Below are positions 8,656 through 18,057 of a stretch of DNA of 64,000 nt, piece after piece. Source of the stretch: Brachybacterium epidermidis. GTDB taxonomy: Bacteria > Actinomycetota > Actinomycetes > Actinomycetales > Dermabacteraceae. The stretch spans positions 30,781 through 94,780 of the forward strand of contig NZ_JADEYR010000013.1 of assembly GCF_015209585.1 (NCBI RefSeq). Reading direction: 5' to 3'. The translations under genes and the position numbers were made by a program. Under the pieces are notes generated by a model. It did not search any database. It was given only the letters and a program-made list of their open reading frames with translations, and was not told the DNA's origin. Numbering within the stretch: the first letter of the stretch is position 1; every line of letters starts with the position of its first letter.

Positions 8656-9576
8656 TCACCCTCCGAACAGGCGCTCCTCCGCGGAGCCTCGCACGCCGCC
8701 GCCCACCTGCACCGCGAACAGCGATCCGGCCTGCGGGTCCTCGCCGGCCTCGAGGTTCTCCCGGCTGGTGGTGATGAACAGCGTGGAGCGGTCGGCGCCG
8801 CCGAACGTGCAGGCCGTCACCTGTCTGGCGCCCACGGTGATCCGCTCGGTCACACTGCCGTCGGAGTCCAGCCCCAGCACCTGGGAGCCGCCGTTCATCG
8901 CCACCCACACGTTGCCCTCCGCGTCCAGGCACAGCCCGTCGGGATGGCCGTCCTGCTCGTTCAGGTCCGCGAAGGTGCGCCGCTGCACCAGGCCCGCGCG
9001 GTCGTCCCAGTCGAAGAGGTCCACGCGCCCGGTGGGGGTGTCCACGTAGTAGGCGCGGGCGCCGTCGGCCGTGAAGGCGAGTCCGTTGGAGACGGTGATG
9101 CCGGCGAGAATGCGGGTGGTGGTGCCGTCGGGCATCAGGCGCCACATCGCGGCCGCGCCCTCGGCCTGGTCGTAGTGCATGGAGCCGCACAGGAAGGAGC
9201 CGTCCGGGGCGATGGCTCCCTCGTTCATCCGCACGTTTTCCTCCCACAGCGGCGGCAGCTGCTCGATGGAGCCGTCGGCGTCCTCGAGGGCGAAGCCCTT
9301 CTCGATCGCCAGCACCGCGCCACCGCTGGAGGCGGGGCGCACGCAGGCCACCACGGGGCTGGGCGTGGCGATGCGGGCGACGGCGTGATCGGTACCGGCG
9401 CTTCCCTCGGAGCTCGCGCCGTCGGACCCCACACTGCCCACGCTCGTTCCTTCGGCCGACAGCTGCATGATGTCACCGGCCAGCATGTCCACCCAGCGCA
9501 GGCCTCCCCAGGTGTCGGACCAGTGGGGCCCCTCGGCGTGGTAGCAGATCGAGTCGGTGATGCGGTCGGCGTGCAT
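8656..9576 (-). CDS. SMP-30/gluconolactonase family protein
   Basis: A 306-residue six-bladed beta-propeller of the SMP-30/LRE family, which hydrolyse sugar lactones using one divalent metal. The metal ligand Glu is in AEGPHWSD near residue 14. The conserved Asn in VSNGLAFTADGARAYYVDT (about 160-178) and the HPDGLCLDAEGNVWVA stretch near 212 are typical. It lies 117 bp downstream of the MFS gene on the same strand, suggesting co-transcription and a role in uptake plus lactone opening of a sugar acid or oxidised sugar. The substrate cannot be named. Confidence 0.88.
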   Translation of the reverse strand: MHADRITDSICYHAEGPHWSDTWGGLRWVDMLAGDIMQLSAEGTSVGSVGSDGASSEGSAGTDHAVARIATPSPVVACVRPASSGGAVLAIEKGFALEDADGSIEQLPPLWEENVRMNEGAIAPDGSFLCGSMHYDQAEGAAAMWRLMPDGTTTRILAGITVSNGLAFTADGARAYYVDTPTGRVDLFDWDDRAGLVQRRTFADLNEQDGHPDGLCLDAEGNVWVAMNGGSQVLGLDSDGSVTERITVGARQVTACTFGGADRSTLFITTSRENLEAGEDPQAGSLFAVQVGGGVRGSAEERLFGG

Positions 9577-9693
9577 GGGGCCTCCGGTTCCGTGGCGGCC
9601 GCGCGGTCCCGAGCCGGGATGCTCGGAATCGAAGCGGCAGGACTGCTACCACCGTACGCGCCGTGAAGGGTCACGGGGGCATGCCCCGTGGAC

Positions 9694-11145
9694 CTACTCC
9701 TCCAGCGCCCGCCCGCGCTGCTCGGGAAGGGTGAACGCCGCAGCCGCGGCCAACGCGAACGCCCCGGCGAACACGGCGAAGGCGAGCACCTGGGTGCCGG
9801 TGGCCACCAGCACCGGTACCAGGAACGGCGCCAGCAGGGAGGCGATCCGCCCGAACCCTGCTGCCGCCCCGGTGCCGGTGCCGCGCACGGCCGTGGGGTA
9901 CAGCTCCGGGCCGATCGCGTACAGCGCGCCCCAGGCGCCCAGGTTGAAGAAGCTCAGCGCGCAGCCGGCCGCGATGATCATGGTCTCGCTGTCGGCCATC
10001 CCGTAGGCTCCGGCGGCCAGTGCGGAGCCGGCCAGGAAGATCGTCAGCGTCCAGCGCCGACCGATCACCTCGATCAGCCAGGCCGCTGCCGCGTAGCCGG
10101 GGATCTGGGCCAGCGTGATGATCAGGGTGAAGGTGAAGGACTTGGTGAGGTCGAAGCCGCGGTCCACCAGCAGGGTGGGGATCCAGATGAACGCCCCGTA
10201 GTAGGACAGGTTGATGCAGAACCACACCACCCACAGGGCGGTGGTGCGGCCCCGCAGGCCGCGGGACCAGATGCTCTCGCGGTGCTCGGTCCCCGCGGCC
10301 GGCGGCGAGGGGTTCGTGGCGGCCGACGGCGAGGCGTTCGCGGCGGCCGACGGCGAGGGGTTCGCGGCGGCCGACGGGGAGGTGCCCCGGGCATCGACGC
10401 CCGAGTCGCCCGCCGCCGACGCGCCCCCACCCCCCGGCTCGATGCCGGCGGACTCCTCGAAACGCTGCACGATCTGCTCGGCCTCGTCGTGGCGGCCCTT
10501 CTTCTCCAGGAACCGCACCGACTCCGGCATGCCCAGGCGCACCACCAGCGAGTAGAACGCGGGGACCATGCCGATCGCGAGCGCCCAGCGCCATCCGTTC
10601 TCACCCTCCGCGGCCACGAAGGTGCCGATCACGGCGGCCAGGATCCAGCCCAGCGCCCAGAAGGCCTCCAGCCACACGATCACGCGCCCGCGGATCCGGG
10701 CGGGGGCGAACTCGCTCATCAGGGTGGAGGCCACCGGCAGCTCGGCGCCCAGGCCCAGCCCCACCACGAAGCGCAGTGCGATCAGCATCGCGACCCCGCC
10801 GGCGAGGGCCGAGGCGCCGGTGGCCAGGCCGTACACCAGCAGGGTCAGGGCGAACACGTTGCGGCGGCCGATGCGGTCGGCCAGCAGACCGCCCAGGGTG
10901 GCGCCGATGGCCATGCCGGCGAACCCGGCAGAGGCGATCATGGAGGCATCGCCCTTGGTGATCTGCCAGTGCACGGACAGCGCCGCGATCACGAAGCTGA
11001 TCAGGCCCACGTCCATCGCGTCCAGGGCCCAGCCGATGCCAGAGGCGCCCAGCATCCTGCCGTGGCGGCGGGTGAAGGGAAGGCGGTCCAGGCGTTCGGC
11101 GCGGGTGAGGGTGGGGGGCTGCGTGGCGGCGTCGTGCTCGCTCAT
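9694..11145 (-). CDS. MFS transporter (sugar/metabolite:H+ symporter type)
   Basis: A 483-residue major facilitator with twelve predicted helices. Between helices 2 and 3 is the motif GGLLADRIGRRNVF, the family A-motif, and GADRIG-like spacing recurs in the second half. The central cytoplasmic loop is enlarged by a low-complexity insert of Ser-Pro-Ser-Ala-Ala-Ala-Asn repeats. Start is the ATG at 11145 behind GGAGAAC; the frame remains open for about 250 codons upstream but that stretch is compositional noise. Possible partner of the downstream lactonase gene. Substrate unknown. Confidence 0.9.
   Translation of the reverse strand: MSEHDAATQPPTLTRAERLDRLPFTRRHGRMLGASGIGWALDAMDVGLISFVIAALSVHWQITKGDASMIASAGFAGMAIGATLGGLLADRIGRRNVFALTLLVYGLATGASALAGGVAMLIALRFVVGLGLGAELPVASTLMSEFAPARIRGRVIVWLEAFWALGWILAAVIGTFVAAEGENGWRWALAIGMVPAFYSLVVRLGMPESVRFLEKKGRHDEAEQIVQRFEESAGIEPGGGGASAAGDSGVDARGTSPSAAANPSPSAAANASPSAATNPSPPAAGTEHRESIWSRGLRGRTTALWVVWFCINLSYYGAFIWIPTLLVDRGFDLTKSFTFTLIITLAQIPGYAAAAWLIEVIGRRWTLTIFLAGSALAAGAYGMADSETMIIAAGCALSFFNLGAWGALYAIGPELYPTAVRGTGTGAAAGFGRIASLLAPFLVPVLVATGTQVLAFAVFAGAFALAAAAAFTLPEQRGRALEE
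10298..10393. repeat. 24-bp tandem repeat inside the MFS gene
   Basis: Three near-perfect 24-bp units (10298-10321, 10322-10345, 10346-10369) and a degenerate fourth encode eight-residue SPSAAANP-like repeats in the central cytoplasmic loop. A whole-codon unit keeps the frame when copy number changes. Confidence 0.85.
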
Positions 11146-11237
11146 CACGTTCTCCGGTCCAGGGGGAGGGGATGGTCGCGGGACATCGTGCCACAGTGAC
11201 GCTAAGGGTCTCTCTCCTGCTCTGCGACGATGGGGGC

Positions 11238-11726
11238 ATGCCCGCCCTGCTGCCGGATCCCGCCTACTTCGCGACCCTGCCCAAGATCGTCTCCTCCGGG
11301 GCGGTGATCCTGCGCGACGAGCTCGACCGGTTCGTGATCGAGAAGCCGAACTACCGCGACCACTGGCTGCTGCCGGGCGGCACCGTGGATCCGGGGGAGG
11401 ATGCGCGCCAGTGCGCGCAGCGGGAGGTGCGCGAGGAGCTCGGCCTGGATGTCGAGGTGGGGCGGATGCTGGCGGCGAACTGGGTGCCGGCGCGGGCCTC
11501 CCGCGGCGCGCCGATGGGGGTGCACTTCGTGTTCGACGCCGGGGTGATCCCCGCCCCGCAGCTCGAGGAGCGGATCGTGCTGCAGCGCTCGGAGCTGGAT
11601 GCCTGGATGCTGGTCGCGGAGTCCGAGGCGCATCTGCTCTCGCCCTGGGGAGCGCAGCGCGCTGTGCGGGCGCTCGCGGTGCTGCGTGGAGAGGCCGAGC
11701 CGGACCTGCTGGGCTGGGGCGGCTGA
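11238..11726 (+). CDS. NUDIX hydrolase
   Basis: A 162-residue NUDIX protein. The Nudix box is present near residues 45-67 as GGTVDPGEDARQCAQREVREE, with the metal-binding REVREE core intact. Such enzymes hydrolyse nucleoside diphosphates linked to another moiety; substrate is not predictable from this box alone. The ATG at 11238 is preferred over an upstream GTG that would add 22 unlike residues. It is divergent from the MFS gene and stands alone. Confidence 0.88.
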   Translation: MPALLPDPAYFATLPKIVSSGAVILRDELDRFVIEKPNYRDHWLLPGGTVDPGEDARQCAQREVREELGLDVEVGRMLAANWVPARASRGAPMGVHFVFDAGVIPAPQLEERIVLQRSELDAWMLVAESEAHLLSPWGAQRAVRALAVLRGEAEPDLLGWGG

Positions 11727-11898
11727 GAGGGTTCGGAGCCGCCCCAGCGCCTGGCCGGTGCCGCGTCGGCCGCAGAGCCCCCGGCCCGCACCCCGGAGTC
11801 CTCACACGCTCGGTGCGGGGCCCGCCGGCTGGGTAGGCTCGGGCACCGGCGCGCGGGCTGTACTCGGCCGATGGACGGGAGCAGCCACCAGCATCCAC

Positions 11899-13695
11899 TC
11901 ACCGCGGGGCTGCCTCCCGGAACCGCAGCGTCGTTCCCGGCGCGGCCTGGGCCAGCAGGTCCAAACCGCGCGGGGTCAGCACCCCGATCACGGGATACCC
12001 GCCGGTGGCGGGATGATCGGGCCCGAACACGACCGGCAGTCCCGAGGGCGGCACCTGGATCGCTCCGGGCACCATCGGCTCGCTGGGCAGGGTGCCGCTG
12101 CCGTCGGGCACGGGCAGTGCCTCGCCGTCCAGGCGCACCCCGACCCGGTCCGAGTCGGCCCGGACGGTCCACTCGCGTGCGAGCAGCGCACCAACGGCGG
12201 CCGTACCCAGCTCGGAGTGCCGCGGGCCCAGGGCCACGGGGATCTCGATCCGCTCCTCGTCCTGGCCTGCGCCCAGCGCTGCCGGCACATCCTCGCCGCC
12301 ACCGTCCCCTCCCGGGGCGCACCACGGCACCGCGTCGAGTCCTCGCTCGGGGCCGACCAGCACCTGGTCTCCTGACCCCAGCGGTTCCGGGCCCAGCCCC
12401 GAGAGGGTGTCGCGGGAGGCGGAGCCGAGCACCGGTTCCGCCTGAATCCCGCCTCGCACCGCGAGCACGATGCGCAGGCCGTGCGCGACCGGGCCGATCT
12501 CCACCGTGTCCCCGGGATCCAGGGCGATCGGATGCTCCCTGGTCTCCGCCGCCGCCACGTCGAGGTGTCCGCTGTCCTCATCATGCCTGGTCACGACCAC
12601 AGCAGCGGGCGCGCCGGCGATCGCGATCACCGACGGGGCGGTAGCCCGCAGCCGCACGGGACCCAGCAGCGCTTCGAGGGCAGGCACGAACGGGGGGTTC
12701 CCGACGGCCCGGTTCGCTCGGGCCAGGGCACCGCGGTCGAACGCACCCGAGCGGCTCACCCCGATCCCGGCATGCCCGGGCCGGCCTCCGTCCTCCACCA
12801 GCAGGCGCGGCCCCGGCGATTCGACCACGAGCACCGGTCGGGCTGGGTGCAGGCGCGGCACGCGCACCGATCCGCCGGAGGTGCGCCTGGCCAGAGCAGC
12901 GGTCACCGCCGAGGCCCTCCTGGCCGCCTCCGTCGGGGCCGTGGCCAGGCGGCCCGCCGTGTGCAGCAGCGCCGCACCGCGACGGGACTCGAAGCGCCCC
13001 CGGGTGCCGGGGGTGAGCAGGGCCGGCTGCTGTCGGGCGGCGTCGAACAGCACGGCGTCGGTGCGGCCGATGAGCTGCCAGCCTCCGGGGGAGGGCCGCG
13101 GGTAGATGCCGCTGTAGCCGGCGGCCAGGGCCACCGACCCCGCAGGCACCGAGGCGCGCGGCTCCTCGCGCCGGGGCACCTGCCACCTCCAGCGGTCGAG
13201 GTCGGGCCCGGCTGCAGCGTCGCCGGGCGATCCCCCGCCCGCCGTCTCGGGCAGCAGGTAGGCGAACCCGGGTGCGAAGCCGCCGAAGGCGGCGGTCCAC
13301 GTGGTGGAGCAATGGGTCTGGACGAGTCTTTCCCGGGAGATCCCCAGCACTGCCGCAGTGGAGTCGAGGTCCTGCCCGTCGTAGACCACGGGGATCACCA
13401 CCTCACCCGCACCGGTGTGGCCCGGTGCCCCCACGGGCAGGTCCACCAGCAGCGCCGAGAGCTCCCCGGGAGTGGACAGTGCGGTCCCGCTGAGCAGCAG
13501 GGTCCGTTCGGCCGGCACCACCTCCAGCAGGGCAGCAGGGGCGAGGTCGCGCAGCGCCGAGGCGACCTGCAGCACCGTCGCGGTGTCGGCGTACTCGGCC
13601 AGGACGGCGCGCTCGCCGATCGGCCGCACCGTCAGCGGAGGCGGAGCGAGGGCGCGGTCCTCGTCGGCCCCGGGATGCTCGGCATCGATGGTCAC
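11899..13695 (-). CDS. 5-oxoprolinase subunits PxpB-PxpC fused in one protein
   Basis: A 598-residue fusion. Residues about 1-285 are PxpB (allophanate hydrolase subunit 1/Kip[15 protein letters not shown] near 21, [19 protein letters not shown] near 130). Residues about 290-598 are PxpC (subunit 2/Kip[24 protein letters not shown], then [17 protein letters not shown] near the end). With PxpA it cleaves 5-oxoproline to glutamate using ATP. Start is the GTG at 13695, whose GTGA overlaps the pxpA stop, so the two are translationally coupled. PxpB and PxpC are usually separate; the fusion is uncommon but known in actinobacteria. Confidence 0.9.
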   Translation of the reverse strand: MTIDAEHPGADEDRALAPPPLTVRPIGERAVLAEYADTATVLQVASALRDLAPAALLEVVPAERTLLLSGTALSTPGELSALLVDLPVGAPGHTGAGEVVIPVVYDGQDLDSTAAVLGISRERLVQTHCSTTWTAAFGGFAPGFAYLLPETAGGGSPGDAAAGPDLDRWRWQVPRREEPRASVPAGSVALAAGYSGIYPRPSPGGWQLIGRTDAVLFDAARQQPALLTPGTRGRFESRRGAALLHTAGRLATAPTEAARRASAVTAALARRTSGGSVRVPRLHPARPVLVVESPGPRLLVEDGGRPGHAGIGVSRSGAFDRGALARANRAVGNPPFVPALEALLGPVRLRATAPSVIAIAGAPAAVVVTRHDEDSGHLDVAAAETREHPIALDPGDTVEIGPVAHGLRIVLAVRGGIQAEPVLGSASRDTLSGLGPEPLGSGDQVLVGPERGLDAVPWCAPGGDGGGEDVPAALGAGQDEERIEIPVALGPRHSELGTAAVGALLAREWTVRADSDRVGVRLDGEALPVPDGSGTLPSEPMVPGAIQVPPSGLPVVFGPDHPATGGYPVIGVLTPRGLDLLAQAAPGTTLRFREAAPR

Positions 13696-14573
13696 AAGGC
13701 CGCCTCGAGCCCGACGCCCGCCTCCCGCAGCGCGGTTCGCACACTCCGCGCCAGGGCCACCGCGCTCGGCGTGTCGCCGTGCAGGCACAGGGTGCGGGCC
13801 TCGAGCTCGATCCAGGTGCCGTCCAGGGCCCGCACCCGCTGGTCGATCGCGATCGAGACGGCCTGCGCGGTCACGGCCTGCGGATCGGTGAGCACGGAGC
13901 CGGGGCGCGAACGGGGCACCAGGGTGCCGTCGGGCGCGTAGGCCCGGTCGGCGAATGCTTCGGCGAGCACCGGGATCCCGGCCTCGGATGCGAGGCGGCC
14001 GACGAGCGACCCGGGCGCGGCCACCAGGGGGAGCGGCGTCGGTCCCGGGCCTGCCGCACCGCCGGGCGCGGGACCGGCGGCCAGCTCGCGGATCGCGGTC
14101 ACCACGGCACCGGCCTGGGCCGCGTGGTGGACCACTGCGTTGTACAGCGCGCCGTGCGGCTTGATGCCCCGCACCTGCGCGCCCTCCACGGCGGCGATCG
14201 CCTGCAGCGCCCCCACCTGGGCGATCACCTGGTCGGTGAGCTCGGTGGGGGAGATGTCCAGGAAGCGTCGCCCGAACCCGAGCAGGTCCGGATACGCCAC
14301 GTGCGCTGTGACCGCCACCCCGTGCCGATTCGCGCCCGCGCAGGCCCGACGCATCGTGGTGGGATCCCCGGCATGCGCCCCGCAGGCGATGTTTGCCGTG
14401 GTCACCACCTCGAGCATCGCCTCGTCGTCCCCCATCGGCCACACCCCCAGGGCTTCCCCGAGGTCGGCGTTGAGGTCGATCGATGCGCGGGCGACAGGGG
14501 ACGCGGTGAGGGACGCGGGTGAGGTGCGGTCCTGCTGTGCGGCGAGGCGGCGGTCCACGTCGGCTCCTCCCAT
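13692..14573 (-). CDS. pxpA: 5-oxoprolinase subunit PxpA (LamB/YcsF family)
   Basis: A 293-residue LamB/YcsF protein, first gene of the 5-oxoprolinase operon. The family opening [10 protein letters not shown] starts near residue 31, followed by [25 protein letters not shown] and the closing [11 protein letters not shown]. An extension of about 30 residues precedes the usual start, so initiation may be further in. 5-oxoproline arises from glutathione breakdown and spontaneous cyclisation of glutamine. No dedicated transporter adjoins; the nearest amino-acid permease is at 15.9-17.4 kb. Confidence 0.92.
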   Translation of the reverse strand: MGGADVDRRLAAQQDRTSPASLTASPVARASIDLNADLGEALGVWPMGDDEAMLEVVTTANIACGAHAGDPTTMRRACAGANRHGVAVTAHVAYPDLLGFGRRFLDISPTELTDQVIAQVGALQAIAAVEGAQVRGIKPHGALYNAVVHHAAQAGAVVTAIRELAAGPAPGGAAGPGPTPLPLVAAPGSLVGRLASEAGIPVLAEAFADRAYAPDGTLVPRSRPGSVLTDPQAVTAQAVSIAIDQRVRALDGTWIELEARTLCLHGDTPSAVALARSVRTALREAGVGLEAAL

Positions 14574-14640
14574 GGCGCTCGGCGGTCGTTGCCACCATTG
14601 TCCGCTGTCGCGCCGTCGGATCCACAGTGCGGGACATCGA

Positions 14641-14688
14641 TGGACTGCAGACGAGGAGATCGCCGAGGTGTTCTACGGACCGGCATGA
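14641..14688 (+). pseudogene. Antitoxin remnant, last 15 codons
   Basis: An open stretch [15 protein letters not shown] ending TGA at 14688 overlaps the ATG of the PIN remnant by ATGA, the usual antitoxin-toxin junction. Nothing antitoxin-like precedes it; upstream DNA is the pxpA promoter side. It reads as the tail of a VapB-type antitoxin whose front was deleted. Confidence 0.45.
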
Positions 14689-14940
14689 TCCTGCTCGACA
14701 CCCACGCCTGCTGTGGCTGGTCGGGGACGACCCCCGGCTCGGTTCGTGCCGTCTGCCCTCTGCTGTCGCGGGAGGATCGCGTGTGCTTCTCCTCGATCTC
14801 CATCGCCGAGATCACCATCAAGCACATGCTGGGCCGGCTGTCGCTGCCCGGGCCGGAGACCTTCCCGGGGGTGTTCGGGGATTCTGGTCTGGTCGAGCTG
14901 TCGTTCCGCTCCGATCACGCGATGACGCTGCTGGAGGATG
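14685..14940 (+). pseudogene. Broken PIN-domain (VapC-type) toxin
   Basis: The start MILLDTHA carries the first PIN aspartate, then the frame changes. One missing C near 14708 moves the conserved [12 protein letters not shown] into the next frame, and a second shift around 14740-14755 restores the first frame at [21 protein letters not shown] (catalytic Glu region). The match continues to about 14930 (LELSFRSDHA-like), after which the last third of a PIN domain, with its final Asp residues, is absent. Together with the antitoxin tail this is a dead toxin-antitoxin cassette. Confidence 0.7.
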
Positions 14941-14963
14941 ACAGTGCCCGATACGCTCGCACG

Positions 14964-15860
14964 ATGGACGCCCAGCACACCACGCACCGCACGGACGCCG
15001 CCCCGGCCTACACCGCCGGCAGCCTGGACAGCGCGGCGCAGGTGCTCCAGCAGGCCGATGGCTCCACGCCCGCACCGGTGCTGTCCCTGACCGATGAGCA
15101 GCTGGCGGGCACGGACGGCGACCGCGCCGACCAGCTCACCGCCCTGCCGTGGCTCGCCGAGAACACCGAGGACATCGAGGACATCGAGGGCGACACCGTC
15201 ACGGGCCGCCGTGCGTTCGCGGCCGGTGTGGGGCTGCGCTCCCTGGTGGCCTCAGGGTTGGTGCGGATCGTTGCTGATCCCATCGGCACTGACGGGGACG
15301 GAACAGGGAGTCGCTGGCAGGCCGTGCCGGTGCTGGACGGCTGCCTGGTGCTGCGCCGCGCCGCGAACGTGGTCACCTCGGTGGAGCGCACCATGAACAC
15401 CCCCAGCGGGCCGCAGGTGAACCGTCTGTACTACTACACCCATCCCAGCGGAGTGCTCGAGGAGGAGGTCACCGCCTCCGGGATCCACCACTTCACACCG
15501 TTGCGCCCCGAGCAGGCTCCGGAGCGGATCGCCGCCCTGGTCGACCCGGCCGGCGTCGCAGGTTCGGCCGCGGGCCGAAGCGAGGGCCTGGCCGTCCTCG
15601 CAGGCTCCGACGGCGGTGCCGACCCGCTCGCTTCCACGTCGGCCGCGCAGGACCTCGCCGGCCGATTGGCCGGCACCCTGGCGATGAGCGTGGTCACCGT
15701 GGTGCGTGCCGGAGGCGGCGGCGTCGAGCAAAGGAGCCTCACAGCCACGGCCACCGAGCTGCTGCTGATCGAGGGAGCAGACGCGCAGGTGCGGGCCCGG
15801 GTGCTCGATGCCGAGGCGCTGCGGGAACTGGCGGTGGGCCTGGTGGCCTTAAAGGTCTGA
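14964..15860 (+). CDS. Hypothetical protein, 298 residues
   Basis: I do not recognise a family. The protein is soluble, acidic in its first 100 residues (repeated DIEDIEGD near 75) and has a beta-rich middle (VLDGCLVLRR, VNRLYYYTHPSGVLEEEV near 160). It ends in a domain with repeated VVTVVRAGGGG and ELLLIEGADAQVRA strands. Start is the ATG at 14964; the frame is open further back only because it runs into the broken PIN toxin. Codon use is typical of the genome, so it is probably a real gene. No operon partner. Confidence 0.7.
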   Translation: MDAQHTTHRTDAAPAYTAGSLDSAAQVLQQADGSTPAPVLSLTDEQLAGTDGDRADQLTALPWLAENTEDIEDIEGDTVTGRRAFAAGVGLRSLVASGLVRIVADPIGTDGDGTGSRWQAVPVLDGCLVLRRAANVVTSVERTMNTPSGPQVNRLYYYTHPSGVLEEEVTASGIHHFTPLRPEQAPERIAALVDPAGVAGSAAGRSEGLAVLAGSDGGADPLASTSAAQDLAGRLAGTLAMSVVTVVRAGGGGVEQRSLTATATELLLIEGADAQVRARVLDAEALRELAVGLVALKV

Positions 15861-15912
15861 GACGGGCGCGGAGCCTGCCGCGGTAGTACTGGCCGCGAGT
15901 CCACGGGCGGGA

Positions 15913-17352
15913 CTACACCGACCAGCGGCCCTGCTTCCGCCCGGCCGCCGCGAGCGTCTCCGCGTGCGGTCCCAGCATCTCCCGGAACGCGCCCTCGCGG
16001 TCCTTCGGTGCCGGGGTGATCAGGAACAGGAACGCGCCCAGCACCGCCCAGGCGGCCAGCAGGATGTACTCCTCGGGCCAGATCAGGGACATGCCCGTCT
16101 GCGGGATCAGGGCGAAGGCGATCACCAGCACCGCGCCGATCGCGCCCAGGGCCGGCAGGAACGCGGGCCGGGCCCTGTAGCCGTACTCGAGGCCGGGGTA
16201 GCGGCGCGGCATTCGGTACTTGGCGATCACCACCAGCAGCCACACGATGCCCAAGAACACGCCACCGGCGTCGAGGAACCACACGATGGCGCCCGGGCCC
16301 AGCCAACCCAGGCCCAGCGTCGCGGCCAGCACGAACAGCAGCGCCCGGCGGGGCACCCCGGAGCGCTCGTCGATGTGGGCGAGGCCCGCGGGCAGCAGTC
16401 GCGCCCGGGCCAGGGCCAGCACCACGCGGCTGGAAGCCACGAACAGACCGATGAAGCTGGTGATCAGGCCCAGCACCGCGATCATGAACGCGGCGAAGCC
16501 AAGGATCGGCATCCCGGCGGCGGTGAAGGCGTCAAGGGTGCCCAGCTCCATGCCGGCCACGTCCTCCCATGGCACCACGTAGGCGGTGGCCAGCAGCACC
16601 GCCGAGTAGAACGCGGCAGCCACGGCGACGGTGAGCACCACGGCCCGGCCCACCTGGTGGGGCTTCAGGCTGGACTCCTCGGCCAGCACCGCCACCAGGG
16701 AGAAGCCCACCACGTAGGTGATACCGGGGACCACCATGCGCAGGGTGGAGGCGACGGGGGGCTGCTCCGGGGTCCACATCGGCCACAGGTTCGAGGGCGA
16801 GCCCGTCACCAGGGCGGCGATCACCAGGGCAGCACCGATCAGCAGCATCACCGTGAACAGCGCCACCTGGATCTGCGCCCCCAGCGACACCCCGAACCAG
16901 TTCAGCGCGAACACCGCCAGCGCCAGGGCGATGCCCACCGCCAGCACGGGCAGCGTCACCGCCTCCCCGGCCACCTCGTACAGCGGGATCGACCCCATGG
17001 CGGGCACGTACTTGGCCAGCAGCGTGCCCAGCGCGGTCACGTAGAAGGAGAGCGAGGCGATGTAGGCGCCGATGTGGAACCATCCGGTGGCGAACCCGGC
17101 AGAGCGCCCCAGGGCGGCGTAGCCCCACACCACCTCACCGCCGGCACGGGGGATGGCGGAGGTGAGCTCCCCGTAGGCCAGCGCCACGCAGGCCGCGAGG
17201 GCCGCGCCGGCCAGTAGCCCCAGGATCATGCCGCCCGCGCCGAGATCCGCGAAGAAGGTCGAGGAGGTGTAGATCCAGCTCGAGCCGACCACCCCGGCCA
17301 CGCCGAGCGCGATCAGCGAGGTGAGGCCGAGGGACTTCTTGAGCTCCGCCAT
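15913..17352 (-). CDS. APC-superfamily amino acid permease
   Basis: A 479-residue polytopic membrane protein with about twelve helices. The helix-1 substrate loop is GVAGVVGSSWIY (residues 16-27), the APC G(S/A)G-type break. Helix 6 has VPGITYVVGFSLVAVLAEESS. Such carriers import amino acids or polyamines with H+. The ATG at 17352 is used because the frame upstream of it lacks family sequence. It is monocistronic; the intergenic side faces a pseudogene. Substrate unknown. Confidence 0.9.
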   Translation of the reverse strand: MAELKKSLGLTSLIALGVAGVVGSSWIYTSSTFFADLGAGGMILGLLAGAALAACVALAYGELTSAIPRAGGEVVWGYAALGRSAGFATGWFHIGAYIASLSFYVTALGTLLAKYVPAMGSIPLYEVAGEAVTLPVLAVGIALALAVFALNWFGVSLGAQIQVALFTVMLLIGAALVIAALVTGSPSNLWPMWTPEQPPVASTLRMVVPGITYVVGFSLVAVLAEESSLKPHQVGRAVVLTVAVAAAFYSAVLLATAYVVPWEDVAGMELGTLDAFTAAGMPILGFAAFMIAVLGLITSFIGLFVASSRVVLALARARLLPAGLAHIDERSGVPRRALLFVLAATLGLGWLGPGAIVWFLDAGGVFLGIVWLLVVIAKYRMPRRYPGLEYGYRARPAFLPALGAIGAVLVIAFALIPQTGMSLIWPEEYILLAAWAVLGAFLFLITPAPKDREGAFREMLGPHAETLAAAGRKQGRWSV

Positions 17353-17410
17353 CGGAGGTCCTTCCGTTCGAGGGTGTCGCCACATTGTGCACGCGGTCGC
17401 CACCCCATGC

Positions 17411-18050
17411 GAAAGCGGGTCTCTCGGTGGAGCGGACCAGGCGCACGTGGACCGGGCCGCGGGCCTGGTCGAGCAGCTGATCCGCCGCAGCCTCGAGCAC
17501 CTGGCAGAGGAGGAGACGGAGATCGACGTCGAGGCCCACCACCAGGTGGCCCTCGAAGCGGCCCGACGTTCGATCGTGCTGCTGGAGAACGACGGGATCC
17601 TGCCGCTCGCGGAAGGGGCCGAGGGAGCGCTTGCGGACTCGGTCGACGGCGCGCAGGACGCTCCCCCCGGGACTGCCGATTCCGTGATCGCCGTGATCGG
17701 CGACTTCGCCCAGACCCCCCGCTACCAGGGCGCCGGCTCCTCCCACGTGAACCCCACCCGTCTGACCTGCGCCCTCGGTGCGATCCGGGGCGATCTCCCG
17801 GCCTGTCCGTGTGACCGGGGACGAGCCGACCCCCGTGGTGGACACCACCTGGACGGTCGGGGAGGTGATGGCGCTGCCTGCCGCGCAGGCCGTGCTGGCC
17901 CCGCTGTTCGCGCAGATGCCTATCTCGCAGGACGAGGAGATGCAGAAGATGATCGAGCAGATGCCGCTGAACCGGCTCTCGGGCCTGGGCGGCCTGGACC
18001 GCGCGATGATCCAGCAGCAGCTCGTGGACCAGGTCAACGCGGCCCTCTGA
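17411..18050 (+). pseudogene. GH3 beta-glucosidase remnant with internal deletion
   Basis: Two pieces of one glycoside hydrolase family 3 protein lie in different frames. Piece 1 (17411-17791) has the typical SIVLLENDGILPL and VIGDFAQTPRYQGAGSSHV stretches that join the two catalytic domains. Piece 2 (about 17811-18050) is the family's C-terminal tail (VTGDEPTPVVDTTWTVGEVM ... MPLNRLSGLGG). The N-terminal barrel with the nucleophile and about 280 middle residues including the FnIII domain are gone. Clearly non-functional. Confidence 0.8.
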
Positions 18051-18057
18051 TCGCGGT

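Noticed and set aside
6677..9247. An 856-codon minus-strand frame opposite glpK
   Set aside because: Same kind of antisense shadow: His/Gly/Val/Leu-rich composition and no domain. Two real genes in other frames explain the DNA.
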